A DNA stretch of 64,000 nt from Polyporus tsugae (GCA_024305745.1 JAHRBS010000004.1:2976001-3040000); one strand, 5' to 3'. Shown: positions 10,405 through 22,680, numbered from the stretch's first letter. Notes: generated by a model not told the origin, from the letters alone. Made by a program: numbers and translations.

Positions 10405-12357
10405 ATGGGGCACGGAAACTCGAACAAACTCTATGTCACCCACGCTGAACATTCGGGGATGTTTGGTCAGCATACCGCATCCTCTGCTGGACACAAGGCG
10501 TAAGTCTTTTCAGGTTCTCCAGGCTTTCTCAAAGTATTGACCGTTCATGTAGGAAGCAGGAGGCCCCACACCCCGGTGCACGCACACCCTTCGACTGCTG
10601 TGCCCTCACCTTCCAGCCCTTCAATCACCCTGTTTGTGCGCGGAATGCCGATGGAACTGGGAACGTGTTCGAACTCGTTAGTATCATACCGTGGCTCAAG
10701 TGCGTATCGCTGATACTCAGACATGTCGTCATTTGGAGTTAACCAGTTGGATTTAGGCAGCACAATAACCTGAACCCTGTCACTCAGGAGCCCCTTCAAC
10801 CTTCGGAGCTCATCACACTCCATTACTCTCGCAAGCCGTCGGGAGAGATCCACGACCCTATCTCCTTCAAGCCCTTCAGCGAGCACTCGCATATAGTTGC
10901 GGTTGCCACCACAGGCAATGTCTTCCTAGCTGAGAGTATTAAAAGCGGTCGTGACCTTGTCGCCGATGTGAAGTTTAAGAAGTGAGTCCCCAACATTTCC
11001 CCGAAGTCAAAGCACTCCGCTGACAATGTCTCAGGGAGGATGTGGTCACCTTGCAAAACCCTCACGGATTCCCGCCTGCTTCTGTAGCAAGCAAGCAAGC
11101 GCATTCGGCGAACACTGACAAGACAGACAAAAGCCAAGCAGCAGTGGCAAAGCCCGCGGCAGCCGGACCTGTAGCCAAGATGAAGGAGGCAACACCTTGT
11201 GAGTCCTAGTCGCCAGAATGCCCGTCGCTCAGCGTTCTCAGGATTTCGTAGGGAACGCGTCCCCCTACTCTACGGGTCTTCCCGGAGCATCGCTGACTTC
11301 TACATCGGTCGACCCACAAACACAGAGTTCGCAACTCCTCTGGGATGAGGAAGAGCTCATGTTCGATGAGTTTCAAACCCCGCCAAAAGGCAAGGGCAAG
11401 GAGAAGGACGTTGGGAGGCGACGTGCCTATGTCCGTGTTATCACCAGTCTTGGTGGTGGTGCACTGAACCTCGAACTCTTCTGCGAGAAGGTACGTCTGG
11501 GTCGCCGGCGTGGTCAGCCAACACATTTGACAGTGTTTCAGGCCCCAAAGACCTGTTACAACTTCCTCCAGCTGGCGAAAGCTGGAAAATACAACGACGT
11601 TCTCTTCCATCGACTTGTTCCTGGTTTCATGGTGCGTGTATGTTCGTCGTTCCTGTCTCGCCACCGTCTAAATGTTCATGCAGATCCAAACTGGTGACCC
11701 AACCGGAACTGGTTCGGGTGGCGAGTCATATTGGGGCACACCGTTCCGTGACGAGTACGACCTTCGCAGTGCCGCGAAACACGATAGTCGAGGCATTGTC
11801 GCCATGGCAAACAAGGGTCCTAACACAAACGGCTCGCAATTCTTCGTCACATTCCGTGCAACGCCACACCTCGATAAAAAGCACACGGTCTTCGGCAAGC
11901 TGGTGGGTGGCGAGGACGTGCTCGATACGCTCGAAGCACTCCCCGTCAAGTCTGGGACAGAGCGACCAGCGAAGCAGATCCGCATCACAGAGGTCATCAT
12001 GTGAGTAACTGTCGCTTGCAATAATAGCCTTACACGCTGAATGACTTGCTGTGTTATAGTTATCAGGATCCGTTCGACGAATATAAACGGCGCGAAGAGA
12101 AGAAGCGAGCGCGGAAGGCGGAGAACCAGGTCACACGGACGAAGGAGGCGGAAGAGAAGGCGAAGGATGACATCAACTGGTTCGGTGTAAAGGTCGGCAC
12201 TGACAGGGCAGGGAGCGCTGCTGGTGGGGGAGTAGGGAAGTACCTGAATATCAACGCCAAGCGGCCCATAGAAACTGTTTCGGTCTCTGCCGTGGCACCA
12301 CCAGAGGAGGGTAAGAAGAAGCGCAGGGTTGGATTTGGCGATTTTGAGGGTTGGTAG
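10405..12357 (+). CDS. CYP8: U-box cyclophilin PPIL2/CYP8 (peptidyl-prolyl isomerase-like 2)
   Basis: Eight exons (10405-10499, 10553-10699, 10757-10981, 11035-11198, 11252-11490, 11542-11631, 11684-12000, 12060-12357) total 525 codons, matching the 520-residue family. The start [20 protein letters not shown] is the usual PPIL2 N-terminus. The U-box covers about residues 35-110 ([31 protein letters not shown]). A Lys-rich linker leads to the cyclophilin domain ([57 protein letters not shown]). FHR, QTGD and QFF are catalytic-site residues, so isomerase activity is plausible, although the usual Trp is replaced by His (ATPHLDKKH). In human cells PPIL2 is a nuclear, spliceosome-associated protein. 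The tail is basic and ends GFGDFEGW. It converges on VPS20 with a 64-bp gap. Confidence 0.95.
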
Positions 12358-12421
12358 AGTTGCGTGTGCATCCGGGTGTATTAGTAATTTACACAGTACG
12401 CTGTAATATCCGGTATATGGA

Positions 12422-13366
12422 TCATGCTGCGACTGGAACCCGCTCCCGTTCTTGTGTCTGAAGTTCTGGTCCTGGTTCTGGGTAACATGTCAGCGTCGGG
12501 AACGGTGCGGATGCGGGATCACTTACCCTTAACGGGACTGACGGGTTCCTCTGTTGGCACAGAAGGAAGTTGGATCGGCCGCTCTGCATCCTGCACGCCA
12601 AGCGATACCACGAGTTAAGGGTATGTCTGGCAATCACACCAAAGACAAAACGTACTGTCTCGAGCTGTAGCTCCCGCAGTTCCGCTTGCACCGCCTCCTC
12701 GTCTTCTACGGTCAGCGAATTGGCAAGCATCTCGTCGATTTCCTGCGCCGTACTGTCAGGACCCGCGTGTGTGGCTTATGGTGTCGACAGACTCACTCGT
12801 TGATACTCTCTTGCCTCCTGTGTCTCATCCAGTACTCGCTCAACGTTCTCAATGTTCAGCTCTTTGTGGATCTCCTTCAGAGCCGCATTGCCTTGCTGCA
12901 GGCCATGCAGGACGGACACCTCGACTAGCGAGAACTCGATGGTCGAAACCTACCCCAAGGAGACCCAGGGTCAGCGGGGACATGGGAAGGGAACTGGTGA
13001 GAGCGTACCAGTTTCTCCAGGTTCTCTAACTGAGCATCTGTCTTGACCAGCAGCCCTTCCTGATATTTCCGCCTCCGTAGGGCGACGAGAGCACGATCCC
13101 TGTTCCCCGCCGCCAGCTGCTGCTTCGCAATCTGTTGCTCCCGGTCCAATACGACTTGTATCTTCAGTGGCCAGATCAGGCTCCGAGGCGCACAGTAGCG
13201 GCACGATGGCTGACCTTCTTCTGGTATTTCTTCACTTCGTCGCGCTGTAGTTTCAGGCTGTGAACGATTACATCTTGGTGGGTGCGGTAGGGCACACGAG
13301 GTGCACTGACTCTAGAATGGCACGGTCTTGCTTCGTGATCTTCGGAACAGACTGGTTACCGCCCAT
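12422..13366 (-). CDS. VPS20: ESCRT-III subunit Vps20 (CHMP6)
   Basis: Start at 13366 gives MGGNQS, an N-myristoylation signal expected for Vps20. Exons 13311-13366, 13215-13257 and 13009-13161 join in phase to give ITKQDRAILDLKLQRDEVKK and DREQQIAKQQLAAGNRDRAL, the charged first two helices of the Snf7 domain. Later exons give STIEFSLVEVSVLHGLQQGN, ALKEIHKELNIENVERVLDE and EIDEMLANSLTVEDEEAVQA, then a Pro/Glu-rich tail ending RERVPVAA. Vps20 links ESCRT-II (Vps25) to Snf7 and nucleates the ESCRT-III filament on endosomes during multivesicular body sorting. Myristoylation and basic helix 1 anchor it to the membrane. At least two more introns (one near 12590-12655, one near 12485-12530) interrupt the 3' part. 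Confidence 0.93.
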
Positions 13367-13669
13367 GGAGATTGTGTTCGAGATCGAGGGAGAATACCAG
13401 CGCAGAAGTGTGAGAGATGGAAGAGACCAGGAGCTTCAAGTTGTGGGGCTAGAAACAACGATGTCCTTCCGCCTGTTGCCCACATCCATCACTGTACGGC
13501 GACGGCGGGCCGACGTTGCCGAAAACATCCGTACTAGTAGCACTTGCGCTCAGCACTACATTGACAACCTATTCATTATCCAAAGGCGATTGCTATTGTA
13601 CAGTAAGATACTTTAATCACACAGAAGCAATATCCACAACCCCCTCATTCTTCTTGGGTTTGAGAAACC
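13367..13669. other. Intergenic: VPS20 promoter
   Basis: This 303-bp gap between two minus-strand genes holds the VPS20 promoter and the 3' flank of the transcription factor gene. No gene seen. Confidence 0.5.
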
Positions 13670-16663
13670 TCAAGACTGGCTAGCTAGCGTGGCATCGAGT
13701 TCCGCGAAGAAGCCGTGGTGGGAACCACCAGTGCCAGAACGCGGGAGCGGGCTGGGGGGGTTGGCGTACTCCTTCCCACATGTTTGAGTGAGGAACTCGG
13801 TGAGCATCCTCCCGTAGTGCACTGGAAGAAACGAATATTGGTCCCCATTCAGTGCGGCAGGAGGACGAACGGGACGCACAACCATGAGGGACGCTTTCCC
13901 CGATCCCAGATATGACAGATCTGCAGGATGGTGAGCAGAGGGTTTACGTCCAGTTATTTACACGCAGTACCTGATAAAGTCGACCTCGGTCTGGAGGGCA
14001 GAGATGTGCTCGCTGCTCTTCCCCGCGATGGCTGCGCGAAGGAAGCGGATGAGAACTCTACCCGCCGCAAACCAGCAGATCTGCCGAGACAATCGCAAGT
14101 CAGTGCAAGAAGCCGTGCGCCGAACGACACACAACAGACCATTGGGAACACTCCCAAGTATGCGAGATTGTGACTCGTGGAGTAAGTCTCGTAGAGCAGG
14201 TTCAGGATCGCACGTGCAGCGGCGAGGACTTTGCAAGAGGAAATACAACCGTTGTGACCGATCTTGGCGTGTCCTTCGTGTAGAATGATAATGGCACTAT
14301 AGTGGGTTGATGTTAGCATATAATCTAACAAGCGCAACATGGACGCAACCCACAAATGAGCACTGCTGATGGCAGTGAGCAAGGAGACGTCAATGACCCC
14401 ATTTGCGAGCGGATCCTTCAGGTGGGATGGGAAGGAGCTGAGATACGACGTAATAAGTTTGTCGATCTCGATGAAGGCAGGAGTGGTCTGGACAAGATCT
14501 GGTCGCGGAATGCCTGGAAGTCCTGCAGGGTCTGGGATAAACGCTGGGTCACCGCTTTGTTTTCGCTTTTTGTATCGCCCGTTGAAAATCTTCACTTTCG
14601 ACAGAAGCATTGCGGCCTTCACATGCAGGATAAATGAATCGACCTGTTCGTCCAAGTGGGTGTCCACGACGCCGGATTCATACGACCACTGACGATCGCG
14701 TGGAGGTACGAGGATCTGGGAGGGGATTAGGACAACGTCCAAACAGGTCTTGCACGATAGACAACTCACTCCTTGCTCAAAGTGGTCCCCACGAACTGGA
14801 AGCATCTGGCAAACGTCCTCGTCATCGAGGAACATCGCGAAATTGTTGATAGCAGCGAAATGGCGCTCCATCAGGTATGCTGGGGGGACGCGTCGGTATG
14901 CTTCACTCATTATTGGATAGGGTGACTTACCTATCCAGAAGGTATTCCGCCGCATCTCGTCCTCCAACACATCAATGGCCGGAGGGATAATCGAAGAGCG
15001 TGCCATGTTCGAGCTCGAAATGCTCTCGTAAGGTGGGCATACATTTAGCCCGCAAGGAACTGCATAGCGAAGCGAAACGGAGAATGTCACGCAAGCCTGG
15101 TTGGATGTTAGAAGGCTATGTGCTGAGCACGAGAAGTATACTCACCTCGGACCATCTGGCATTATACCAGTACCATAGAGCGATAATAACCTGCGCTGAA
15201 AGGGACAATCCACAGCTGATTCAATGGTGGGAGATACCACGCATACCTTGTAGCGATCCAAACAGATCTACTGTCATGCGCAGTGAGGACTCTAAGTTCT
15301 CCGTGGCGGCTTTGATTTGCGACTCAGCGAATGTTCCATTGACAGGGTCAGCAGCTGTAGCCCGGTCAGCGTGTTGGAAGCCAAGGCGTAAGGGCCCACG
15401 TACTGCTAGGGGAACAGGGGACGGAAGCAGTATACATGCTACCCAAGGCGCACATGGCATGCAGTATTGCCGGTAGTGGGAACTTCGGATGTGTCGGTGG
15501 GAGGGCAAGCGATGCCAGGAAGGTGGGTGCATGGAACATGCGTCCGGCAAGAGGTGTGAAAGTGAAAAATGCGTCGACCCTGCGCCGGAGTCTCAGTGAT
15601 AGTCTTGCAACAATATGTCAGGAGCTTAGCGAACTCACAGATGGCGGAGGGTCGTGTAGTCGGGCAAGTTCCGTGGCCATGCGGGGTTGATCAGCTCACC
15701 AAAGTTGTCGGGCACTGGAGATATCTTTGCATGCAATTCGCCGAAGCCGGCCTGGACGACATTGCCAGTAGAGCTGGTGCGCATGTGCGGGCGATCTCCC
15801 ATCAGGACTGCTACCCCTGCGAGGTCATCAAGCCCCGAGGCAGCAGAGAAACCGACCATATCCATGTTGGTCCCGTTGAGATTTGTATCGAGATCCAGAT
15901 TGTCAGTATATCCCAGGAACAAGGAAGATGAGTTGTAGGAGCCGGCGGATGAACTGGCGGGAGTAGGATCACTGCCGTCAGGCGACACCGCCTGATCCTT
16001 GTCGAGGAGGAGAGCTTCCAGTTCATCTGATGGGGAGCCTGCCAGTGAGTGCCGAATGCCAGCATGCATTGAGCATTGATACTCACTGATTCTACTCTCC
16101 AGCCTTTCAAATCGGTTTTTCGGAGAGTCGTGGGCGTCAGGAACAATCGTCTCGGTGACTAATGACATTCAAAATGTCAGAGGAAGCCTACGGGGGACGT
16201 TTGAGACACCTGACTTTCATCGAATGTGCACTCTGGATGAGGGGGCAATTCTGTGCCGGGAGGGGCATGCGTTACGGCATACGAATATGAGCGGATACAG
16301 GTCGAGCATGCTGGCCGTTTGGCGTCACTGGGACAAAAAGCGCCAATGTCACCTCATCAGGCTCGGGCATCGGGCATACATGATAAGAAGGTTGGTACCA
16401 TTTCTTCAGGAAAATAACACCGTTAGCTTGTGCATAGCAAGGACAATGGCGCTTTCGCACTCACCAACTTGCGCCGTCGACACTGGTGACAAGCCTTTGA
16501 AAACGATCGGACAGGTTAACTTGACCCAAGGACGATGATTTCCAACCTCGGAAAGGAGGGCAGCGACGGTACTTACCTGATTCCGGCGTAGCACCTGAGC
16601 GTTGTGGAAGGGAGCGGTAGACGAGCGTACTGCGGTCGCGGTGGACGAAGGGGCCTTAGGCAT
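13670..16663 (-). CDS. Zn2Cys6 fungal-specific transcription factor
   Basis: Start at 16663. Exons 16577-16663, 16465-16494, 16399-16403, 16215-16327 and one ending at 16158 join in phase to give LRRNQACHQCRRRKLKCD and KRPACSTCIRSYSYAV, a Zn2Cys6 DNA-binding domain. The sixth Cys is in PHPECTFDE, followed by ITETIVPDAH and FERLESRI, probably the linker and dimerisation coil. From about 15700 to 13700 comes the fungal transcription-factor middle homology region: NPAWPRNLPDYTTLRHL, HPPSWHRLPS or an alternative splice of it, ESQIKAATENLESSL, RRNTFWIGKSPYPIM, AINNFAMFLDDEDVCQMLPV and AHLWVASMLRL. Such factors bind CGG repeats and control metabolism; the target genes are unknown. The nearest candidate is the divergent gamma-glutamyltransferase gene 1.3 kb away, but nothing in the sequence ties them. 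Exon borders between 13.9 and 15.7 kb are approximate. Confidence 0.9.
16399..16403 (-). other. 5-nt microexon carrying the third zinc cysteine
   Basis: Exon 2 ends AAG-TTG at 16465 before GTGAGTGCG. The only way I find to restore the invariant third Cys is the pentanucleotide AAATG, flanked by an AG (CCTGAAG) and a GT (GTACCAACC). It gives AAA-TG plus T from the next exon, reading K-L-K-C-D-A-K-R-P. Introns are 61 nt (16404-16464) and 71 nt (16328-16398). Direct joining of exons 2 and 4 creates a stop codon. Confidence 0.78.
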
Positions 16664-17967
16664 GGTCGTCGTTTGGAGAAGAGAACCTTGAGAGGAGGTG
16701 TTGAGGTGGCAATAAAAACAGTACTGACATTGAAGTTGGGGGTCCGGATGACAAACCAGCCGCTGTCCAGTCCAACCTTTCTAGTACCTTTCTGTTGACG
16801 CTAAACTCGATCGGCAGCCAACGATTGGTGTATATTCCATTGATTTGCCGGCTTGGTCGGGACGCCGGTCAAACTTACTTGTGAATAAGTACTTGGTGAA
16901 CGCTACATATTGGTCAGCAATCGGAACCAGTCTGGCCAGTCGCTGGGTTGACACCGGTTGGACACAGCATCGTCACCGGTCATCATCGGTGGAAACACCT
17001 GTCACTTCCGGCTATCAGCTGCTATCAGTCGTCCCTGTCTCCAGTCCAGGGCGCGTGTATCCAAGTACGACCTCCAAACGTCTTTCGAGACACTTACTGG
17101 CTCACAACTCCTGTACTGTAACAGTCTGTCCACCTTGCATGATCTGCGTTGAGCGAAGGTCTTCCCCGGTCGAACAGGCAACGACTGGCAAGCTCGTCTC
17201 GGACCCAGACGGCACCGTCTTCAACTTCCTCTTTCGCCTCTCTCCCCTTTCCCTCACCACCAGGTTACTTACACCGTGTGCAGCTGGACGTTCAACGTTC
17301 AGGCCTGCAGGTCCTCGGAGTCCACACTAGTGCAGCAAAGTACTATCCGGTTACCTCGGGCCGGAATGCCCAGATATAGTAGTATTAGCGCCCGGTCTCA
17401 TGATCGTTGATGCTTTCACCACGCGCGCGCCAAACTTGAGAACGCACCTCTACTTTGGCCTCCGACACTAAGTACCGGTGTCCAATGCACAATAAGTGTG
17501 AACGCCCATCGGTTAATTCTGGATTGTGCAATCACATGCTTATGTTTCCTTTTAGAGGCGTCGTCCTGGGCACCCACGGGTCGGATGTGTCAGGCATGTG
17601 AACGACACAGACGCTGTAGTCTCGCGATCGGATGCCCGCCCCGTTCCGTCTTTGCGCACACCGGACAGACGAGAAAGGCACCAGCTTCACAGTACTTGCC
17701 ATGTTCCCATTGCTCCCCCACCGGCCCGGGCCTGAGATGTCGTTTCGACTCTACCGTCTTTTATCCACGACACAGACAACGTGCGATATCTTGTCAGACG
17801 CGATGGTATTGAGGGCTGCAGTTCCCACGAGACGACGTATATCCGCACAGAGCAACGGCGCGAGTCATTTGCTCGCCCTTCGAACCCTTATTACGTGCTA
17901 CCCGTATAGGAGCCCAAAGCTTGCGAACTTCCTCCATATCCAAGCAGCGGCACACCCTCAAACGAAT
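16664..17967. other. Intergenic, divergent transcription factor / GGT-like gene
   Basis: This 1.3-kb stretch separates two start codons that face apart. It contains a 161-codon frame (16845-17330) with no recognisable domain and the mixed composition of non-coding DNA. The longer reading frame into the GGT gene from 17632 lacks family similarity before 17968. I treat the whole interval as promoter and leader sequence. Confidence 0.5.
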
Positions 17968-20472
17968 ATGCAGATCGACTGGAGCAAGGTCGAGCAACCA
18001 GACATCGTCTTTCAACCCTTTCCGAGCCGCAGATCTGTCGTTTATGGAGCCAAAGGGATCGTTGCCGCATCGCAACCATTAGCAGTAGAGGCCGGTCTGG
18101 AAATCCTCCGCAAGGGAGGCAATGCAGGTAACCGCGCACACGATCTTCATCGAATATGCCCCTTTCCAACACACCTCTTTGCCCCCAGCGGATGCGGCTG
18201 TAGCTACTTCCGCCGCCTTGAATGTTACCGAGCCCAGCTGTTGCGGTATCGGAGGGTAAGTCTCGCTGCGTATGGACCTTCTACATACCAAGATTAACGG
18301 ATTCATGCCGTAGCGATGCCTTTTGCCTATTCTATGACGCCAAGACCAAAACGATCAAGGCGTTGAACGGCTCAGGCCGGTCACCAGCAAGTTTAACAAT
18401 AGACCATGTCCGCAGCCAAGGCATTACTGGCAACAGCATCCCAGCTACCAACCTGAACTCCGTAACGGTTCCAGGTTAGAGGTTTCTCGTGAAAAGTTAC
18501 GGCTCCTCAAGGTTTAAGTGGATTACCTTCACAGGATGTGCTGCGGCATGGGTTGACACCGTTGAGAAACTAGGTAGCGGCACACTATCTCTGGCAGAGG
18601 TTCTCGAGCCGGCAATCAGGCTGGCAGAAGAAGGGTATCTCCCGTCTTATCGTTAATCTTCCCATGTTTGTCACGCTCAGGCGCGGTTTGCACAGATTCC
18701 CGGTGACGGAAATCAACAGCTTCTCCTACCAACGTTCAGAGCCCCTCCTGAAGAGTGCCTCACCAAATGGCGACGAGATGCTATTGGACGGGAAGGCCCC
18801 ACTCCCTGGGCAATATATGAAGCTCACCAACCTGGCGAAGACGTTTCGCGAGGTTGCAACTCATGGCAAGGATGGATTTTATAAGGGCCGTGTTGCTCAG
18901 GCTATCGTGGATCTCATCAAGAGCAAGGGTGGCGTCATGGAGCTCGAGGATCTCGCAAAGCATAGCACAGACTTTGTTGATCCCATCAAGTACACCTTCA
19001 ATGGAGAAGTGACGGTCTACGAGGTCAGTTCAAGAACATGGTCCACTTTTGCGATGTCACAGCTACTGACAACCAATAGTGTCCCCCGAACGGCCAAGGT
19101 CTCACAGCACTCCTTGCTCTTGGTATCTTGGACAACGCCATAGAACAAGGGAAAGTTCGCTCACTGCTCGACATGAAGCACAACTCTGCAGAGTATCTGC
19201 ACGTTCTCGTAGAAGCTATGAGGTAAGTAGCCGTTAGCTAATGCCTTCTGACGGTTCAGTTACTTAGTCCACTCGACTTCTCTCAGGCTTGCTTTCGCTG
19301 GTGGGTAGAACTATTGCATCCCGGACCTCGTGCATGCCTCGACCTGCGTATGGTGTGCACAGATTCCCAGTACTACATCACAGATCCTGCGTTCGCCAAC
19401 ATTCCCGTCGACGAGCTCCTCAGCAAGGTGCTTCAGGTGCCGCCAAGGTGTCAGCACACGGAGCTAATGTCTTTGTTAGGAATACCTCGCATCCCGTGCC
19501 AAGCTGATTGACCCTAGTCGGTCTAATCCTGAGGTTGTTCGTGTACGTCCCGCAGCACTTCTACTTATCTTCAATGTCCACATACCAACTGCTGTCATCA
19601 AGGGAAACCCGAGACACTCCTCGGACACAGTCTACTTCACGGTCGCGGACCAATGGGGCAACGCTTGCAGTTACATCCAGAGCAACTACGCTGGTTTCGG
19701 CACTGCTGGTGAGAACTGACATGACCTGCGCATGTGCCAGTGCTGATCGTTCGCAAACAGCTATACCGAAGGGTTGCGGGTTCACCCTCCAAAACCGTGG
19801 TTCGAACTTCAACCTAATCCCCAGTCATCCGAACGTTCTCGAGGTGGGGTTGCAGCCACATTTCGCCAACTGATTCTCTCTGAACGACACATGCGCTTTT
19901 AGGGCGGGAAGCGTCCTTACCATACCATCATTCCGGCGATGGCCCTCCGCAACGGCGAGCTTTTCCTGAGCTACGGTGTCATGGGTGGCTTCATGCAGGC
20001 ATGTCTCGCTTTTGCCAGCTCCTTCTTTACGTGCAGCTGACATTCACTGCCCTTCCCTTCTCGTGCAGCCCCAAGGCCACGTCCAGGTCTTGCTGAACCT
20101 GCTCCGCGGGTTCACCGTCCAAGCAGCGCTGGACGCGCCGCGCTTCTGCATCTCCGCAGGCAGCCCCGAAACCGAGAGCAACCAAAGCGGCCGCTCGGGG
20201 GACATCAACAGCGAAGTCTACTTCGAGGAGGGCATATCAGAGGCGGTCGTCGAGACGCTGCGCGGTACGTTGGCTGTCTTGGAGGGACTGCGCGAGGAAC
20301 GCTGACAAGCGTCACAGCGATGGGACACGACGCCCGCCTTGCCAAGGGTATCAAGAGGGGCATGTTCGGTCGTGGCCAAATCATCCAGAAACTGAACGAC
20401 AAGTCTGGTAAGACGGTTTGGGCTGCAGGCTCTGATCCTCGGGCGGACGGCCATGCCGCGGCTCAGATCTGA
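17968..20472 (+). CDS. Gamma-glutamyltransferase-like protein of the YwrD type (Ntn hydrolase)
   Basis: Start at 17968 ([20 protein letters not shown]). About ten exons cover the whole family fold: [108 protein letters not shown], and in the small subunit [70 protein letters not shown]. Thr in [10 protein letters not shown] lines up with the autocatalytic N-terminal Thr of gamma-glutamyltransferases. Family members cleave glutathione and other gamma-glutamyl compounds. This clade (compare bacterial YwrD) has DTVY in place of the TTH of classical enzymes, and activity is less certain. No signal peptide or anchor precedes residue 50, so it looks intracellular, unlike classical surface GGT. The gene ends ADGHAAAQI and converges on the PP2C gene. 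Confidence 0.88.
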
Positions 20473-20695
20473 GGGGGGACGGACGCCATGACTACCACAT
20501 ACGCAACAATACACACGAGGGGAAGTCGAATTGTATCAATCGTAGCATTGCAGGATATCTAGTACTGGTGTATCTATACAAAACATACTACGGTATAGTG
20601 CGTTCAATGAAATTACATATAAACATGAAGCATGGTAATACAGTGTCTCACGTACCCGCCACATATATCACCAACGTATCGCAAACACTCAAAGT

Positions 20696-22315
20696 TCACA
20701 TCCATCTGCCTCGATGCCTCTCATTACCTTCCATGCCCTTGCGACGGTACTCGCGGAGCTCCAGAGTGCGATCGGGACCAGTGATGTTTCCCCACCCTGC
20801 GAGAGGGACGACGAGGGCGGTCTGATTGTCTTCGCTCCCCATGTCCTCTGCGAATGAACAGATGCGCTCTGCTGCATGCTTCGGGGACAGCGCACCTCGC
20901 GCAAGATCGGAGAGTTCTTCGTCCGAGACGACAGAAGACACTCCATCAGAAATGAGCGTAATGTGGGACCACTGCTTGCCTGCAACAACGTCAACGTCAC
21001 TTCCCGCCGGCACTTCACGCTAGACTCACCTTCGAGGAGCATATGGCGTACTTCTGGTTCAGGTGTCACACCGAACGGCTTAAACTTGAGATCACCCAAG
21101 CTGCGCAAGAGCTCACTAAGTTAAATCGCATGCGTATGTTCAGTTGGGGGACACACGTACCATCGAGTATTTGCCAGCGCGCCCATCCATCTGCCGCACG
21201 TTATCATCAATACACGAAGTTCGTAAGACGCTGTTGATACGCACCGAACCTCTCCGAAGGAGTCCGTAGTCAGGCCGCCCATCATTCTACGTAACCTTAT
21301 CGACTCAACGCGCGCATCGGCATGGTGGTTCTCTGTCAACGGTTTGACGCGGCCACCTTCCGTCGACGTAAGAACCACTCGTGTATCCCTGCAAGTAACG
21401 AGCTCACACTAATGTACCTCGCACGTAACCACAACGAAGGAATCACTCACCCTACATGAGCAACGGTGAGGGCCAACTGGTTGGACCGAAAGTATCCCAA
21501 GTTGTCCAGCGACTTGAGAAGTATCACGGACGCAGTGGCTCCGCACTCCTTCGCTTCCTTCTCCTGCGACAAGACCTTATCTACCTGTACGGAGTCAATT
21601 GCTTGTAGGGACGCGAAAGCGAACGCGCTCACCTCCAAGAAGGCGAGAGTTGCCCGTGCCTCGAGATTGAGCTCCTCCTGGTAAGAAGGGGCGCTGGGGT
21701 CGATCCATGGAGACAACACCCCGCCATTGAATCGTCGGAAATATCCACCGAGCTCCTTCGCCCAAGCGTAAACGTCGGGCGCCTGGGATTTGTCGACGTG
21801 CTCAAAGAGACCATGCAATTCTTGGCGCAAGAACTGGGAGACGGTGGATCCGCCGTGACCGTCGTAAACTCCAACGAAGAGCATTTGACGAGCTAATGCG
21901 GTGGGCAGGGCGGAGGGGTCCCAGTCAACGTTGTGAGCCTTCTTGTAGCTGAGTCTCAGCTCTTCAGGGTCGAGAGAGAGCGCAGAAAACGAATAGAAGT
22001 CTTCTTGGTGTCTTGCGAGGCAACGTGAACCTCATTTGTCTCCATTCGCGTCTGCATCACTGAGTAGGGAGCACGTACCTGCGCTCGCCTCGGAAGTTCG
22101 CGACCCCAATAACGTTGGGGTTGTTGAGAGGAAGGCGAACAGTCCCACCGTCTGGGAGAGATAGATTGAGGATCAGCAGTCACGACGTGCTACGAAATGC
22201 GAATACCTGGAGTGCATATGCGGATATAATCATGGTATAGAGCGCGTAGAGATTGCGTCAAACGCGGTAGCGACCGGAGAAGTGAAGGCGACCTGGAGGA
22301 TAAAAGCAACGCCAT
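20696..22315 (-). CDS. PTC6: Mitochondrial PP2C-type Ser/Thr phosphatase (PTC6-like)
   Basis: The start at 22315 gives a presequence of alternating Leu, Ser and Arg (MALLLSSRSPSLLRSLPRL) without acidic residues, strongly suggesting mitochondrial import. Then come NNPNVIGVANFRGERRYQED, the Mg-binding motif FVGVYDGHGGSTVSQF, an insert of about 75 residues with WIDPSAPSYQEELNLEA, GATASVILL, LALTVAHVGDTRVVL, ITLISDGVSSVVSDEELSD and the metal-binding GSEDNQTALVVPLAGWG. DG and DN of the last motifs supply the remaining metal ligands. PP2C enzymes are monomeric Mg/Mn phosphatases; yeast Ptc6 (Aup1) acts in mitochondria on pyruvate dehydrogenase and in mitophagy. The PTC6 assignment rests on location and on the unusual insert and is less certain than the family call. 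It is divergent from the FlaR-like gene over 365 bp. Confidence 0.87.
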
Positions 22316-22680
22316 GCAAACGGGCTGTGGGTGCCGAATTGCACATGGGGCACAATCCTAGGAGGCCCACGGACGAGGGATGAGAACGAGCGAGGGGTCA
22401 AGTAAGTGGCTGTAGACTCGGGACAGAATCGTCCAAAGTCCCGAACACGGTTCACATCCGTAACCCTAACCTTCACTGCACAATCCCGTTTAGCGCCAAT
22501 GAATCCGCATGCCATCGGGACCGCAACTAGTAAGCCCACGCAGGCCTCGGCATACATTGACTCCTCGAGTTCGACCAAGGCTCATCATAGGAGATCTCCA
22601 CTTCTTTCAAAGACTCGGATACTCATTATGTCGCATGCACAGATGATACTGAGACCATCGTGGGGCCGCTCATTTCAGGA
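22316..22680. promoter_or_regulatory. Shared divergent promoter, PP2C / FlaR-like gene
   Basis: The 365 bp between the two start codons must hold both promoters. I see no TATA box or repeated motif. Confidence 0.45.

Noticed and set aside
16215..16327. Apparent single-base frameshift inside the zinc-cluster exon
   Set aside because: It came from a dropped base when I first reversed the strand across a line break; the exon is in frame throughout.
16845..17330. 161-codon frame in the transcription factor / GGT intergenic region
   Set aside because: No domain, no plausible splice partners, composition like flanking non-coding DNA.
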